A stretch of DNA of 64,000 nucleotides from PALSA-1180 sp964624625 (GCA_964624625.1 CAZUXW010000007.1:18499-82498); one strand, 5' to 3'. Counted from the first letter of the stretch, positions 40,725 through 49,701 are shown. Notes: generated by a model from the letters alone, not told the origin. Translations and numbers: made by a program.

Positions 40725-41561
40725 TTACTTGCAGAACGCCACCGCTGCGTATCCCACTACCCTGGAATGGTCTCCCGTGACATCCCCTGAGTTTCGATAG
40801 GCCAGAAGTTTTGTCTTATCCGCCCCGATGTCCCCGGTAAAGTTCAACAGAGCCGCCAACGGTTCCTTGCCGCAATGGGTGCAGTAATAATCCGGGTAGC
40901 CCCTGGCCATGATTTTCTCGTCCACGGCCTCCACTTCACTGCCGTCGCCGCTCAAAAGGGCGGCTAAAAATTCCCCATCGGCTTTTTTCGCCGTGTCATA
41001 TCCGGGATAATGGGAAAGATCGGAAGAGGCGACCAGGAGGAATTTCTTTTTCTTCCAGAGGGCCTGAAGCGCCAGCCGAAGGGGCTTGACCGACTGTTCC
41101 ATTCCCTGGCCCATGACCATGGGCACCACCTTGGCCCCGGGCAGGAACCGGTACACCAACGGAAAGTGCACCTCCACCGAATGTTCCCTGGCGAAGGCGG
41201 GGGGGATTTCGGCGATATGGTCGTCGGACTCCATGAGCAATTCGCAGGCTTCCCGGTCCACCTGAATTTCCCCCAGGGGGGTTACCACCGAATCCCCGGC
41301 AAAAATCGAGACTCCCTTGAATGGCATAAAGTGGCTGGGGCCCAGCAGGAGAACGGTCCCGACCGAAGCCGTCAGGGACCTGTAACCCAAGGCCGCCACG
41401 GCGCCCGAATAGGCATAACCGGCGTGGGGCAAAAGCAACCCCACCGCCTCGCCCTTCGGCAGCGCGACCCTATTGTCCGCCTCAAAAGTATCCAGGACGG
41501 CCTGGAGTTTTTTTCGATCGCCGGGATAAAAAGATCCCGCTACCGCCGGTTGAAGTTTCAT
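40725..41561 (-). CDS. amrB: AmmeMemoRadiSam system protein B (MEMO1 family)
   Basis: A 278-residue MEMO-like protein related to extradiol dioxygenases. It has PAVAGSFYPGD near 4, LLPHAGYAYSGAVAALGY near 46, LLGPSHF near 73 and a C-terminal YYCTHCGKEPLAALL near 230 (metal or redox residues). The frame is open upstream, but the family start PAVAGSFYP makes ATG at 41561 the real one. A TATAGT box lies six bases before it and there is no Shine-Dalgarno sequence, so the transcript may be leaderless. Confidence 0.88.
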   Translation of the reverse strand: MKLQPAVAGSFYPGDRKKLQAVLDTFEADNRVALPKGEAVGLLLPHAGYAYSGAVAALGYRSLTASVGTVLLLGPSHFMPFKGVSIFAGDSVVTPLGEIQVDREACELLMESDDHIAEIPPAFAREHSVEVHFPLVYRFLPGAKVVPMVMGQGMEQSVKPLRLALQALWKKKKFLLVASSDLSHYPGYDTAKKADGEFLAALLSGDGSEVEAVDEKIMARGYPDYYCTHCGKEPLAALLNFTGDIGADKTKLLAYRNSGDVTGDHSRVVGYAAVAFCK

Positions 41562-41567
41562 CAGAAT

Positions 41568-41573
41568 ACTATA
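41568..41573 (-). promoter_or_regulatory. -10 box of the MEMO-like gene (possible leaderless mRNA)
   Basis: TATAGT on the minus strand, six bases before the ATG at 41561, no ribosome binding site. The -35 region is poor. Confidence 0.45.
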
Positions 41574-41726
41574 AATCGAAAAACCGGCGGAAACGAGAAA
41601 ATCAAAAAAAAGAACCAGCTCCCCGCGCGAGGACCTTAGCCACGAACAAATCGAATCATACAAGGGTATTTTAAGAAGGAGCTTCCGAGGGCCTTCCCGG
41701 TCTCGTATTGGAATAGGCCTTCAGGT

Positions 41727-42302
41727 TTAAGCGGAGTGGATGACCTTCGAAATTTTATCGCGGGTATAGGGCCAGGCTTCCTCCGGCAGAACCGCGAAGG
41801 ATCCCGCGGTAAACATGGAGGTTTCCAACGGCACCCAGGATTTACAACCCTCGTAGGAAGGCTTGATGGGCAGCTCCAGCGGCACCGGCAAGGAAAAGAC
41901 CCGGACAATAAAAACATAGAGGCCTTGCCAATCCCCGTAGTTAAACCGCTTCTCAATGGCGGACTCGCTCATCACTGTGAAAGGCACCAGTTTTTTGCAA
42001 GCCTCCCAATCCGTGACTTTTTCGATCCTTTCGGCGATGGCGTATAACCGGAAATGAACCCGCTTGGGGTCCTTGTTTTCCTTTTCGATCGCGGCCAGCC
42101 GGGGGCCCCAATCCGGTTTGATATCCTTGATCGACTCATGCTCAAAGGTGGGATAAAGAAAAAATTCCGAATGGTCGGGTTTGAACTCCCCGCCTTCTTC
42201 TTGAATGCCGCCTTTTTTAAGGAGAATGGTTTGCTTACCTTCCTCCAAGCCCTTACAGACGACAGCCCATTCCTTCAGCGCGATGTTATTTTGAGGTTTC
42301 AT
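41727..42302 (-). CDS. DUF1802 family protein
   Basis: A 191-residue cytoplasmic protein with the DUF1802 pattern: ALKEWAVVCKGLEEGKQTIL near the start, KKGGIQEEGGEF near 30, FFLYPTFEHE near 48. The biochemical role is unknown; it occurs widely in bacteria. The start is ATG at 42302. A TTGAAA-17-CATAAT promoter ends nine bases before it and there is no ribosome site, so it is another leaderless candidate. Confidence 0.8.
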   Translation of the reverse strand: MKPQNNIALKEWAVVCKGLEEGKQTILLKKGGIQEEGGEFKPDHSEFFLYPTFEHESIKDIKPDWGPRLAAIEKENKDPKRVHFRLYAIAERIEKVTDWEACKKLVPFTVMSESAIEKRFNYGDWQGLYVFIVRVFSLPVPLELPIKPSYEGCKSWVPLETSMFTAGSFAVLPEEAWPYTRDKISKVIHSA

Positions 42303-42311
42303 AAGAAGGAG

Positions 42312-42340
42312 ATTATGTGGATTTAAGCAAAAAGTTTCAA
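42312..42340 (-). promoter_or_regulatory. Promoter of the DUF1802 gene (possible leaderless mRNA)
   Basis: TTGAAA (42335-42340) and CATAAT (42312-42317) are 17 bases apart; the ATG begins nine bases past the -10 box. The spacer CTCCTTCTT has no purine-rich ribosome site. Confidence 0.6.
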
Positions 42341-42359
42341 GCGGTAATCAATGAAGGCT

Positions 42360-43232
42360 TTATTTTGAAAGGGCCATCAGCGCCACGCCCAGCACAACCA
42401 CTCCCGCTCCCCCCAAAATCCTGGGCCACTGGGCCCAGGGTAACTCCTTGAAAAAAAGGGACCAGCCAGCGTAGACGAGTACATTGGAATTAACGATTGG
42501 AACGGCCCTTGAAAGTCCCAAGGATTGATTGGCCCTTAAAAAAAACAAGGTGCCGCCGAACCACAAAAGAGCCGTTAGGAATCCCAATCCCAAGTTATTT
42601 CCAGTCCAGTTTTTCCGGGTTTTCCAAAGTCCCCATACTAAGGCCGGAATGGCTCCGCCTAAAATCATGCCGCTGACCGCGGCCGACCCGAGGGAAACAC
42701 CGTTTGGCCCGGTTTGAAGGGCTTGGATCGGGACGAAATAAACTCCCCAAAAAAATCCAGCCAGGAGGCTCAGGGCCGCCCCTTTGCCTAAATTTCTTTC
42801 CCTGGAGGAAACCGCCGACACTTTCGCGACAATCCAAGCCCCGAGGAACAAGAATATTCCTCCCGCCAACAGCGCCAGATAGGCCCGGAGCCCTGAGGCC
42901 TCATGAAAAACCATGAGCCCCATGGCAATATTAAAGAAGGAATTGACATTGAAGCATACCGAAGCCTTCGCCAGACTGATCTCTTCTAGAGCCGCGTTCG
43001 CCAAGCCCTGACCCGTGATCCAAAGAAGTCCGGAGAATAAGGTGCAGCCCAGCCAAAGAGGATGGTTCAAAAGAATTTTTAATTGTGGAACCATCCCCAA
43101 TTCCAATGTCAAAAGGCCCAAGGCCATAAAAGGAAGAAAATCCATGCCTTTCGCTTTAGCGAAACGGGCCGGCACCATATAACTGCCGATAAGCGCGAAA
43201 GCGCCGAAGGCGTAGAGATATCCCTGTGCCAT
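42360..43232 (-). CDS. GRP/DMT-type sugar or metabolite transporter
   Basis: A 290-residue membrane protein with about ten helices in two related halves, like GlcU/RhaT-type transporters of the drug/metabolite superfamily. Segments such as FALIGSYMVPARFAKAKG near 13, FNVNSFFNIAMGLMVFHE near 96 and GFFWGVYFVPIQAL near 160 match the GRP pattern. Its substrate is not identifiable. Start ATG at 43232 in a TAATG overlap with the MFS stop. Confidence 0.76.
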   Translation of the reverse strand: MAQGYLYAFGAFALIGSYMVPARFAKAKGMDFLPFMALGLLTLELGMVPQLKILLNHPLWLGCTLFSGLLWITGQGLANAALEEISLAKASVCFNVNSFFNIAMGLMVFHEASGLRAYLALLAGGIFLFLGAWIVAKVSAVSSRERNLGKGAALSLLAGFFWGVYFVPIQALQTGPNGVSLGSAAVSGMILGGAIPALVWGLWKTRKNWTGNNLGLGFLTALLWFGGTLFFLRANQSLGLSRAVPIVNSNVLVYAGWSLFFKELPWAQWPRILGGAGVVVLGVALMALSK

Positions 43233-44593
43233 TATTTTCTTCCTTCTTTCGTCCCCAAGATCACCGAGACGCGCCTTAAGAGGAAAAAACCCACGATCCG
43301 GATCGCTGCCAGAAACCAGAGAAGCGACTCGGGCGAAACCTTGCCGTAAAGAAACGCCCCCAAGGAGGTCGTCACCAGCCCGATCTTAATCAGCGCGTAG
43401 GAGGCCGCCACGACCTTGGATCTTTCCTTTTCTTCCAGGAGGTTCATTAGGGTCGAGACATTGATGGAGTTATAAAGGGAATTCCCCAAAGCCCCCATGC
43501 CGGCCGAAAAGAGGCAGACGATCAAGGGGTTGGGCCCGCCAGGCCCCACGAACAGGAGCACCAGGAGGGAGGCCAAGGCCAGCAATTGATCCAGCCCCAG
43601 GATTCGCGCCATAAAACGCGGGGTGAGGTTGGGGATCAAAATAAATAGGACGAGGATTCCAACGTAGGTGGATCCCTGCTGAATGACGGACAAGTTGGAA
43701 TCCTTGATCCCCATGCGCTCGACGTAATAAAGGGAAGCGTAGGTGCCGCTCCATAAATAAATGCTCCATTCATCCAAAAACTTGGATAAAAGCAGGGGCC
43801 CGGCGGCGGGTTTTTTGAAAAACTTCTCGAGCGACGAACGGTACTGTCCAAACCCGTCCCGGAGGGCGTGAAGCCAGGACGAGGGAGGCTTCTCGTAAAC
43901 CTGGGATTTGGGCAGAAATTTCCACCGGCAAAAGACACCCACCGCCACCAAGGCGCCGAAGAGCCGGTACATCTGCTGGTTTGCCGGAATAAAACCGCTA
44001 TGGGCCACCCAAAGGCCGCCCAAGAGCGGAAGGAAAAGCGCGAAAGGCGCCTGGTTGACGATCTGCAGCACGGTAAAAACCACGGTCCTTTTTCGGTTGG
44101 AGATGGCCTCCGAAAGGAGTCCCAAATAGGCCGGCACCGAAGCGGAGACCATCGCGGTAAAAAAGAGGGCCGAGACGCACCAACCCTTGCCCGAGGCGAA
44201 GGCCATCGAAAGGCAGTAACCGCCCCAGCTAAAGGCGTCAAAAAGGACAATGGCCCTTTTGCGGCCCCAAAAATCCGCCACATAACCGCCCACGAAAAAA
44301 CCGGCCAACGCCACCAAGTTCATCACGGCCTTCGTGACCCCCAGTTCGGTCTCGGTGAGGCCCAACCGGACCATATAGAGGCTTTCGAATTGGGACGCCA
44401 TGGCGATCGGTATTACCCACAAGAGTCCGCCATAGACCGCCACTGCCTGGCGGCGGGGAAGCCCCAGGAACATCCCGCCCACTTCCCTTCCATGGCGGCC
44501 CAGGTGGAAAAGGGGTTTCTTCAGGAAATATTCATAGCCCGCCCCGGTCAGGCCAAAAAAGGACGAAAAAAAAGTTTGAAAAGGTCGGAGCAT
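43232..44593 (-). CDS. Major facilitator superfamily transporter
   Basis: A 453-residue 12-helix transporter. The MFS loop 2-3 motif is seen in GGYVADFWGRKRAIV near 100, with related GXXXD patterns. The first ~45 residues form an unusual hydrophilic start before helix 1. Direction and substrate are unknown. The start is ATG at 44593 with AAGGAA five bases upstream. It overlaps the GRP transporter by one base (TAATG), so they may be functionally paired. Confidence 0.82.
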   Translation of the reverse strand: MLRPFQTFFSSFFGLTGAGYEYFLKKPLFHLGRHGREVGGMFLGLPRRQAVAVYGGLLWVIPIAMASQFESLYMVRLGLTETELGVTKAVMNLVALAGFFVGGYVADFWGRKRAIVLFDAFSWGGYCLSMAFASGKGWCVSALFFTAMVSASVPAYLGLLSEAISNRKRTVVFTVLQIVNQAPFALFLPLLGGLWVAHSGFIPANQQMYRLFGALVAVGVFCRWKFLPKSQVYEKPPSSWLHALRDGFGQYRSSLEKFFKKPAAGPLLLSKFLDEWSIYLWSGTYASLYYVERMGIKDSNLSVIQQGSTYVGILVLFILIPNLTPRFMARILGLDQLLALASLLVLLFVGPGGPNPLIVCLFSAGMGALGNSLYNSINVSTLMNLLEEKERSKVVAASYALIKIGLVTTSLGAFLYGKVSPESLLWFLAAIRIVGFFLLRRVSVILGTKEGRK

Positions 44594-44770
44594 TTAATTC
44601 CTTGGCGGAGAAATGAAGCCGGTATTTTAACATTTTGATTCGGAAGAGGAATTTATTCAGAAAATAAATGGATAAGGGAGAAAGGGCTTTTTGTTGGGGA
44701 TTCGATGTTCCAGGGGGGCCCGCCCCAATCCGGGGATCAACCGCCTGGAAAAAAACCTTAAGGACACATT

Positions 44771-45205
44771 CTACATGTCCTTCAGCATCACGATAGCGTC
44801 TTCCTGATTATCGCTATAATACTTTTTCCGGATGGCGACAAACCGGAACCCGCACTTTTCATACATCCGCCTGGCGGCCTCGTTGCTTTCACGGACCTCC
44901 AAGGTCGCGAGCCTCGCGCCCTTTTTCCCGGCAAACACCAGACAATACTCCATCATTTTTTGCCCAATCCCTCTTTGGCGGAAATCCGGACCAATCGCCA
45001 GATTAATGATATGGGCTTCCTGCGGGGCTTCCCAATAGCCCATATAGCCCGCCACTTTACCCTCTTCTTCCGCCACGAAATAGCGGGCTTGATCGCGTTT
45101 GAGTTCCGCCTCGAATAATTCCCTGGACCAGGGCGAGGGCATGGAGGCTTTCTCGATCTCCACCACTTGATCCAGATCCACTTCCAACATAGGGCGGAAT
45201 TTCAT
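44771..45205 (-). CDS. rimI: Ribosomal-protein-alanine N-acetyltransferase (RimI-like GNAT)
   Basis: A 144-residue GNAT acetyltransferase. The acetyl-CoA loop RQRGIGQKMMEYCL is near residue 75, and the N-terminal MKFRPMLEVDLDQVVEIEKA and ESNEAARRMYEKCGF near 104 match RimI. It sits two genes upstream-adjacent to tsaB and tsaE, as is frequent in bacteria. ATG at 45205 with GAAAGG eight bases upstream. A 177-base gap to the MFS gene follows and holds a hairpin (TTCCAGG at 44708-44714 with CCTGGAA at 44744-44750). Confidence 0.9.
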   Translation of the reverse strand: MKFRPMLEVDLDQVVEIEKASMPSPWSRELFEAELKRDQARYFVAEEEGKVAGYMGYWEAPQEAHIINLAIGPDFRQRGIGQKMMEYCLVFAGKKGARLATLEVRESNEAARRMYEKCGFRFVAIRKKYYSDNQEDAIVMLKDM

Positions 45206-45218
45206 CCAAAGGCCTTTC

Positions 45219-45248
45219 GCACCACGAAGGTCACAAAGATCACGAAGT
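45219..45248. repeat. Half-element, family B
   Basis: CACCACGAAGGTCACAAAGA followed by TCACGAAG: three 9-base units in the left-arm order of family B, with no right arm recognised before the next gene. Confidence 0.75.
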
Positions 45249-45303
45249 AAAAAAACCCTTTTTTAAAAATCATTGTTTATTTTAAACTTTATGCAGTTCG
45301 GGA

Positions 45304-45993
45304 TTATGGTTTCTTTTCATCCACGGCGGGCGGACGCAAATAAAGGGGCTTCAAATCTTGAAGACCCGGGCGCAGGCCCCTTTGCCATTCCCGATAGGCC
45401 AAACGGGCGACGCTCATGGCTTTGGGTTGGTGGAGGGAGTTAAAAGCGAACATTCCCATCAGGCCAAGGCTTTCACGGATGTCCTTCTCGTATTTCAAGG
45501 CCCCCGGCCCCACGATCCAGGTTTTTCCCCGGAGAAGCTGGTAAAACTGCTCCACGGCTAAAATTTGGGGCGGGGCCAATTCCTTGACATCCTCTTTTCC
45601 GATCTCATATTGCCCGACGAAGCATTGGCCCCTTTGGGCATCAATCAGACAAAGGGCATTTCCCTGCATTTCGGCCCCTCGTAAATTCTCGGCCAATCCC
45701 TCGAGAGTGGAGATACCGTAAGCAAGAAGGTTCGACGGCAGGCAAAGGCCCTCCGCCGTCGCGATCCCCACCCGGATCCCCGTGAAACTGCCGGGACCCA
45801 GGGAAACCGCGACTGCCGCTAGGTCCTGGACGGATCTGTCCATTTGTTTTAATAACATATCCAAGGTGGGAATCAAGGTCACTGAGCTTTCCCATTCGGG
45901 GGCCAAAGCGAACTCGGCAAGCTCCTCGCCGGTGACCAAGTCCAGGAGCGCGACGCTTGAGATTCGGGTGGAAACCTCTATGGCGGCCAGCAT
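45304..45993 (-). CDS. tsaB: tRNA N6-adenosine threonylcarbamoylation protein TsaB
   Basis: A 229-residue ASKHA-fold partner of TsaD and TsaE for t6A37. The start LAAIEVSTRISSVALLD and VAVSLGPGSFTGIRVGIATAEGLCLPSN near 65 are diagnostic. It lacks the full catalytic site, as expected of TsaB. Starts with ATG at 45993 and overlaps tsaE by 16 bases. TsaD is not in the window. Confidence 0.94.
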   Translation of the reverse strand: MLAAIEVSTRISSVALLDLVTGEELAEFALAPEWESSVTLIPTLDMLLKQMDRSVQDLAAVAVSLGPGSFTGIRVGIATAEGLCLPSNLLAYGISTLEGLAENLRGAEMQGNALCLIDAQRGQCFVGQYEIGKEDVKELAPPQILAVEQFYQLLRGKTWIVGPGALKYEKDIRESLGLMGMFAFNSLHQPKAMSVARLAYREWQRGLRPGLQDLKPLYLRPPAVDEKKP

Positions 45994-46451
45994 CGGATGA
46001 GTTCCTCCACTTGCGGGATGCTCTCCGGGTGGGACGCTTCCACCGACAACCGCCGCGCTTCCTCGGAAAGAATTTCAAAGCTTAACTTCAAAAGGGTCGG
46101 CGGAAAAAGCTTGGGGAACTTGTCGCCCCACTCAACCGCCACCACGCCCCCTTTCCCAATCCAATCGAACCAGCCCAAGTCTTCCACTTCCTTGGGTTTT
46201 TCCAGCCTGTACCAGTCAAAGTGGTAAAGGGGGAGCCTTCCCTCATAAATGTGCTGCAAAGCGAAGGTGGGGGAGGTGACTTGCCCCTCATAACCCAGGC
46301 CCTTGGCCAGTCCCTTGACAAATTGGGTTTTCCCCCCGCCCAGGGGGCCTTCCAGGTTCCAAATTTCTCCCGGCTTGGCCCTTTCACCGATCATCAGTCC
46401 CAGTTGGTAGGTAAGCTCCGGTGTATCACAGGTGAAGCTGGTTTTTAACAA
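45978..46451 (-). CDS. tsaE: tRNA N6-adenosine threonylcarbamoylation ATPase TsaE
   Basis: A small P-loop ATPase of 157 residues with Walker A GPLGGGKTQFVKGL near 38 and the conserved YHFDWYRLEKPKEVEDLGW near 77. An in-frame TTG at 46457 lies only one base from the AAAAGGA ribosome site, whereas the third-codon TTG at 46451 is seven bases away, so I place the start at 46451. Ends within tsaB. It is preceded by a family C repeat and thiL. Confidence 0.9.
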   Translation of the reverse strand: MLKTSFTCDTPELTYQLGLMIGERAKPGEIWNLEGPLGGGKTQFVKGLAKGLGYEGQVTSPTFALQHIYEGRLPLYHFDWYRLEKPKEVEDLGWFDWIGKGGVVAVEWGDKFPKLFPPTLLKLSFEILSEEARRLSVEASHPESIPQVEELIRCWPP

Positions 46452-46471
46452 AAGCAAATCCTTTTACATTT

Positions 46472-46566
46472 TTGAACCATAGAGTGAACAGGGTTACACA
46501 GAGTATGACATGAAGATTCATTAAAAAAGCCTTACTCCGTGTAACTCTGTGTACTCCGTGGTAAAA
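46472..46566. repeat. Inverted repeat, family C, between thiL and tsaE
   Basis: The left arm (46472-46505) TTGAACCATAGAGTGAACAG GGTTACACAGAGTA faces the right arm (46529-46566) CCTTACTCCGTGTAACTCTG TGTACTCCGTGGTAAAAA. The arms are largely complementary and share the 9-base units of the atp operon copies. The loop is about 23 bases. Confidence 0.88.
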
Positions 46567-46571
46567 AGCCT

Positions 46572-47642
46572 TTATTTTTTTCCGAAGTGATCGAAACCCT
46601 TGGCTTCCAGATTGGTTCGTTGGCCCTGGCGGCTGATGAGGGTAACGCCCTTCGCCTTAGGGACCATCCGGCCGATGGCCTTCACGGCAACCCCCGTTTG
46701 GCCTTCCAGCGTCCGGACTACTTCCGAAATTTTAGAAAGGGGCACGGTAAACAAAAGTTCGTAATCTTCACCACCGCTCAAGGCGAATTTCAAGGGATCC
46801 AAGTGGTTCTCGCCGCAATAATGGACGAGTGAAGCGGAAAAAGGGATCCCCTCCTCATGGATTTCAGCCCCGACCCCCGATTCCTCGCAAAGGTGGTGGA
46901 TCTCGCTGGAAAGGCCGTCCGATATATCTATGGCGGAGGTCGCCAATCGTTTGGTGGAAAGGACCCGGCCTGTGTTAAACCGCGGCACCGGCGTTAAATG
47001 TCTCTGGATCAAGAGGGGAGCTGTCTCTTTTCCCCTATCCGACGGATTTCGCAAGGCATGCAGGCCCGCCGCCGAATCGCCAAGGGTTCCCGTGACAAAC
47101 AAGGCGTCGCCGGCCTTGGCGCCGCTCCGGCGCAAGGCCCGTCCCGCCTCCACCTCGCCGATGAGGGCGATGTTCACCACAAATTGGTCGCTGCCTACCG
47201 TGTCGCCGCCCACGATCTGGGCCCCGAAGGACTCCCCCCAACTCTTCATGCCGTCATAAAAAGCTTCCAGGCTCGCGACGGGAAAATCCTTCGGCACTCC
47301 CAGGGACACCACCGCTACCGTCGGCTTGGCTCCCATGGCCGCGCAATCGCTCAAGTTGACCGCCATGGTCTTGGCGCCCAGCTGCCAGGGCGTGATGAGC
47401 TCAAAATCAAAATGCTTTTTTTCCACCAGCATATCGGTGGTAAAAACCAGTTCATGCCCGGCGGTTGGCTTGAAAATAGCCGCGTCGTCGCCGATGCCCA
47501 GTTTCACCGAGGGATTATTGGATTTCAGGGATTCGCGAAGCTTATCAATGAATCCGAATTCCCCCAGACTCTTCAGGGTTTCCGGACCAGCGGCATTATT
47601 TTTTTTAGGTGGTGTAGCGGCCATTGATGTCGATGTAACCAT
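46572..47642 (-). CDS. thiL: Thiamine-monophosphate kinase
   Basis: Makes thiamine diphosphate from TMP. A 356-residue PurM-like kinase with LGIGDDAAIF near 49, the substrate-loop TTDMLVEKKHFDFELITPWQLG near 68 and GGDTVGSD near 142. The first ~25 residues are a low-complexity extension (AATPPKKNNAAG). Its start overlaps the argJ 3' end by 38 bases; ATG at 47624 (18 bases later) is also possible, and neither has a clear ribosome site, suggesting coupled translation with argJ. Confidence 0.93.
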   Translation of the reverse strand: MVTSTSMAATPPKKNNAAGPETLKSLGEFGFIDKLRESLKSNNPSVKLGIGDDAAIFKPTAGHELVFTTDMLVEKKHFDFELITPWQLGAKTMAVNLSDCAAMGAKPTVAVVSLGVPKDFPVASLEAFYDGMKSWGESFGAQIVGGDTVGSDQFVVNIALIGEVEAGRALRRSGAKAGDALFVTGTLGDSAAGLHALRNPSDRGKETAPLLIQRHLTPVPRFNTGRVLSTKRLATSAIDISDGLSSEIHHLCEESGVGAEIHEEGIPFSASLVHYCGENHLDPLKFALSGGEDYELLFTVPLSKISEVVRTLEGQTGVAVKAIGRMVPKAKGVTLISRQGQRTNLEAKGFDHFGKK

Positions 47643-48804
47643 CCGTCAAGTCACAGGTGTAAACGGTGGTTTTTCCCTTTCCCAGTCTCAAATCCACGAC
47701 AATCTCCACGTTTTTTTGGGAGAGGATTTTTTTGAGCTTCTCCCTCGACCAGCCCCTCTTGGGGGCGCCGTCATACAGGGCGTAGCCTCCGATGGAAACC
47801 TTCACTTTAAACTCATCCACCGAGGCGCCCGAGTAGCCGACTGCCGTCAGGATACGGCCCCAGTTGGGATCAGCCCCAAAAATCGCGGTCTTGACCAAGG
47901 GAGAATGAGCGACGGCCTTGGCCGCTAAAAGAGCCTCGGATTCCTTCTTGGCGCCTTGAACGGTGACCGTCACAAACTTGGTGGCGCCTTCACCGTCCCG
48001 AATAACATCTTGAGCCAAATCCAGGCACACCGCTTTTAAGGCTTGGACGAAAGCACGGTAGTCCGACCCGGGCCGGATGATGGGCTTTGCGCCTGCCGCT
48101 CCGTTGGCCAGCAGGACCACGGAGTCGCTGGGCGAGGTGTCGCCGTCCACCGTGATCCGGTTAAAGGAAGTCTCAACCGCTTCCCGAAGGGCCCTCCCCA
48201 AGAGATCCCGTGAAAGAGTTGCGTCGGTCAAAAGATAAACCAGCATGGTGGCAAGATTGGGGTGGATCATCCCCGAGCCCTTGGCGAATCCCATCAGCCA
48301 AGCCGGCCTGCCCCCCGAGGCCAGGGGCCTGGCGCTGGTCTTGGTGGTTAAATCCGTCGTTAAAATCGCATGGGAGAAATTCTCCCCGCCTAGGGAGGAC
48401 AAGGATAGCACCCCCATCCGCACGCCCTTTTTGATCTTCGGACGAGGCACTGGCACGCCGATGACTCCCGTGGAGTGAACCAACACTTCCCAAGGCGATA
48501 GTTTTAATAGCTGGGCGGCCCAAACCGCCGTATCCTCGACGTCTTTATATCCCTGGCGGCCCGTGAGATCGTTCGCGTATTTCGTGTTGACGACAACGGC
48601 CCTGAGGGGCTTGCGGCCTTTGAGGAGCTTTTCCGTACGACGGGCGGGGGCGGATCTCAATGCGTTTTTTGTCACCATGCCGGCCCAAACCGCCGGCCGG
48701 GCGGAATAGAGGAAACCCATGTCCAATTTTCCATTTGCTTTCAATCCGGCGTGAACGCCGGAAGCTCGGAACCCGAGGGGAAGAGGCAAGGTGGTTTTTT
48801 TCAT
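47605..48804 (-). CDS. argJ: Bifunctional ornithine acetyltransferase / N-acetylglutamate synthase
   Basis: Recycles the acetyl group in the arginine pathway. A 399-residue autoprocessed enzyme with KGSGMIHPNLATMLVYLLTD near 190, where self-cleavage occurs before the Thr of ATML, and TVDGDTSPSDSV near 230. The N-terminal region has GFRASGVHAGLK. It is read from the promoter at 48838-48866, 27 bases from the start codon. ATG at 48804 with AGGA eight bases upstream. First gene of a run argJ-thiL-tsaE-tsaB-rimI. Confidence 0.94.
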   Translation of the reverse strand: MKKTTLPLPLGFRASGVHAGLKANGKLDMGFLYSARPAVWAGMVTKNALRSAPARRTEKLLKGRKPLRAVVVNTKYANDLTGRQGYKDVEDTAVWAAQLLKLSPWEVLVHSTGVIGVPVPRPKIKKGVRMGVLSLSSLGGENFSHAILTTDLTTKTSARPLASGGRPAWLMGFAKGSGMIHPNLATMLVYLLTDATLSRDLLGRALREAVETSFNRITVDGDTSPSDSVVLLANGAAGAKPIIRPGSDYRAFVQALKAVCLDLAQDVIRDGEGATKFVTVTVQGAKKESEALLAAKAVAHSPLVKTAIFGADPNWGRILTAVGYSGASVDEFKVKVSIGGYALYDGAPKRGWSREKLKKILSQKNVEIVVDLRLGKGKTTVYTCDLTDGYIDINGRYTT

Positions 48805-48837
48805 GGCGTTTTTCCTGTCGAGGCGGAAAGTGAAAGC

Positions 48838-48866
48838 ATTCTAAGTACTTTGAAAAATCCTGTCAA
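48838..48866 (-). promoter_or_regulatory. Consensus sigma-70-like promoter of argJ-thiL-tsaE-tsaB
   Basis: TTGACA (48861-48866) and TAGAAT (48838-48843) are exactly 17 bases apart on the minus strand. The leader is about 27 bases. On the opposite strand only a weak TTGAAA-TACCAT pair serves the phosphatase gene. Confidence 0.75.
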
Positions 48867-48910
48867 ACACGTACCATTGGTCAGCCGAAGAAAACTAAAG
48901 GGAGAACAGT

Positions 48911-49579
48911 TTGAGATGTAAAGGCTCGGACATTCCATTGAAAGCCGTTCTTTTCGACCTGGACGGGACGCTGATTGATTCCCGTCGGGATATCGCCGCC
49001 TCCGCCAACGCTACCAGGGTTCATTTCGGCTTTTCACCCTTGCCCGAGGAAACCATTGGAACCTTCGTGGGGCTGGGGATCATGAATCTGTTGGAAAAGG
49101 CGGTGGGCTCAAAGGATCCCGGGCGTTTAATGGAAGCCCACGCGGTTTTTAAAAACCACTACCGCGAGCATTGTGTCGACTTTACCCGCTCTTATCCCGG
49201 CGCCTTTGAGCTCTTGGATGGCTTAAAAAATCGGCGGGTCAAGATGGGAATCGTCTCCAACAAGCCCCAGGAATTTACCGATTTAATCCTGAAAAAATTG
49301 GACCTGTGGGATTTTTTCGAGGTCGCCTTCGGACCCGAGGCCACCGTGAATCGAAAGCCCCATCCCGAGCCCCTTTTGACCGCCCTTCGGAGAATGGAAG
49401 TCCAACCCCAGGAAGGCGTGATGATCGGCGACTCGGTCGTGGATATTGAGGCGGCCCGCGGGGCGAAAATGCTGGTAGGGGTCGTCTCCCATGGCTATGG
49501 GGAAAAAGAAATTCTCAACGCAGCCGATCCCGACTGGCTGGTCGATTCTTTGGGAGAATTTATGGAGATTTTAAGCTAA
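48911..49579 (+). CDS. gph: HAD hydrolase, phosphoglycolate phosphatase-like
   Basis: A 222-residue HAD phosphatase with DLDGTLID near 17 (nucleophile Asp), VSNKPQEF near 117, and MIGDSVVDIEAARGAKM near 172. It resembles Gph, which hydrolyses 2-phosphoglycolate, but many HAD paralogs do other jobs. TTG at 48911 with AAAGGGAG upstream is the start; a later ATG would lose the first strand. It is plus-stranded, with divergent spacing from argJ. Confidence 0.82.
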   Translation: MRCKGSDIPLKAVLFDLDGTLIDSRRDIAASANATRVHFGFSPLPEETIGTFVGLGIMNLLEKAVGSKDPGRLMEAHAVFKNHYREHCVDFTRSYPGAFELLDGLKNRRVKMGIVSNKPQEFTDLILKKLDLWDFFEVAFGPEATVNRKPHPEPLLTALRRMEVQPQEGVMIGDSVVDIEAARGAKMLVGVVSHGYGEKEILNAADPDWLVDSLGEFMEILS

Positions 49580-49596
49580 AACCAACCTTCGGTTTT

Positions 49597-49694
49597 TTCA
49601 CCACCGAAGCCACCAAGTTCACGAAGCATAATATTTTTTATCTTCAAAAAATTCCCATTCTAATCTTGGCGCGCTTCGTGACCTTCGTGGTAAA
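49597..49694. repeat. Inverted repeat, family B
   Basis: The left arm (49597-49626) TTCACCACCGAAGCCACCAA GTTCACGAAG and the right arm (49665-49694) CTTGGCGCGCTTCGTGACCT TCGTGGTAAA are complementary over most of their length. It lies between two genes that converge (gph plus, Ada-like minus), so it could act as a common transcript end, although there is no T run. Confidence 0.85.
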
Positions 49695-49701
49695 TTTTGC
49701 C

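Noticed and set aside
44594..44770. tRNA-like GC-rich gap downstream of rimI
   Set aside because: It has an inverted repeat (TTCCAGG/CCTGGAA) but no tRNA cloverleaf or T-loop sequence.
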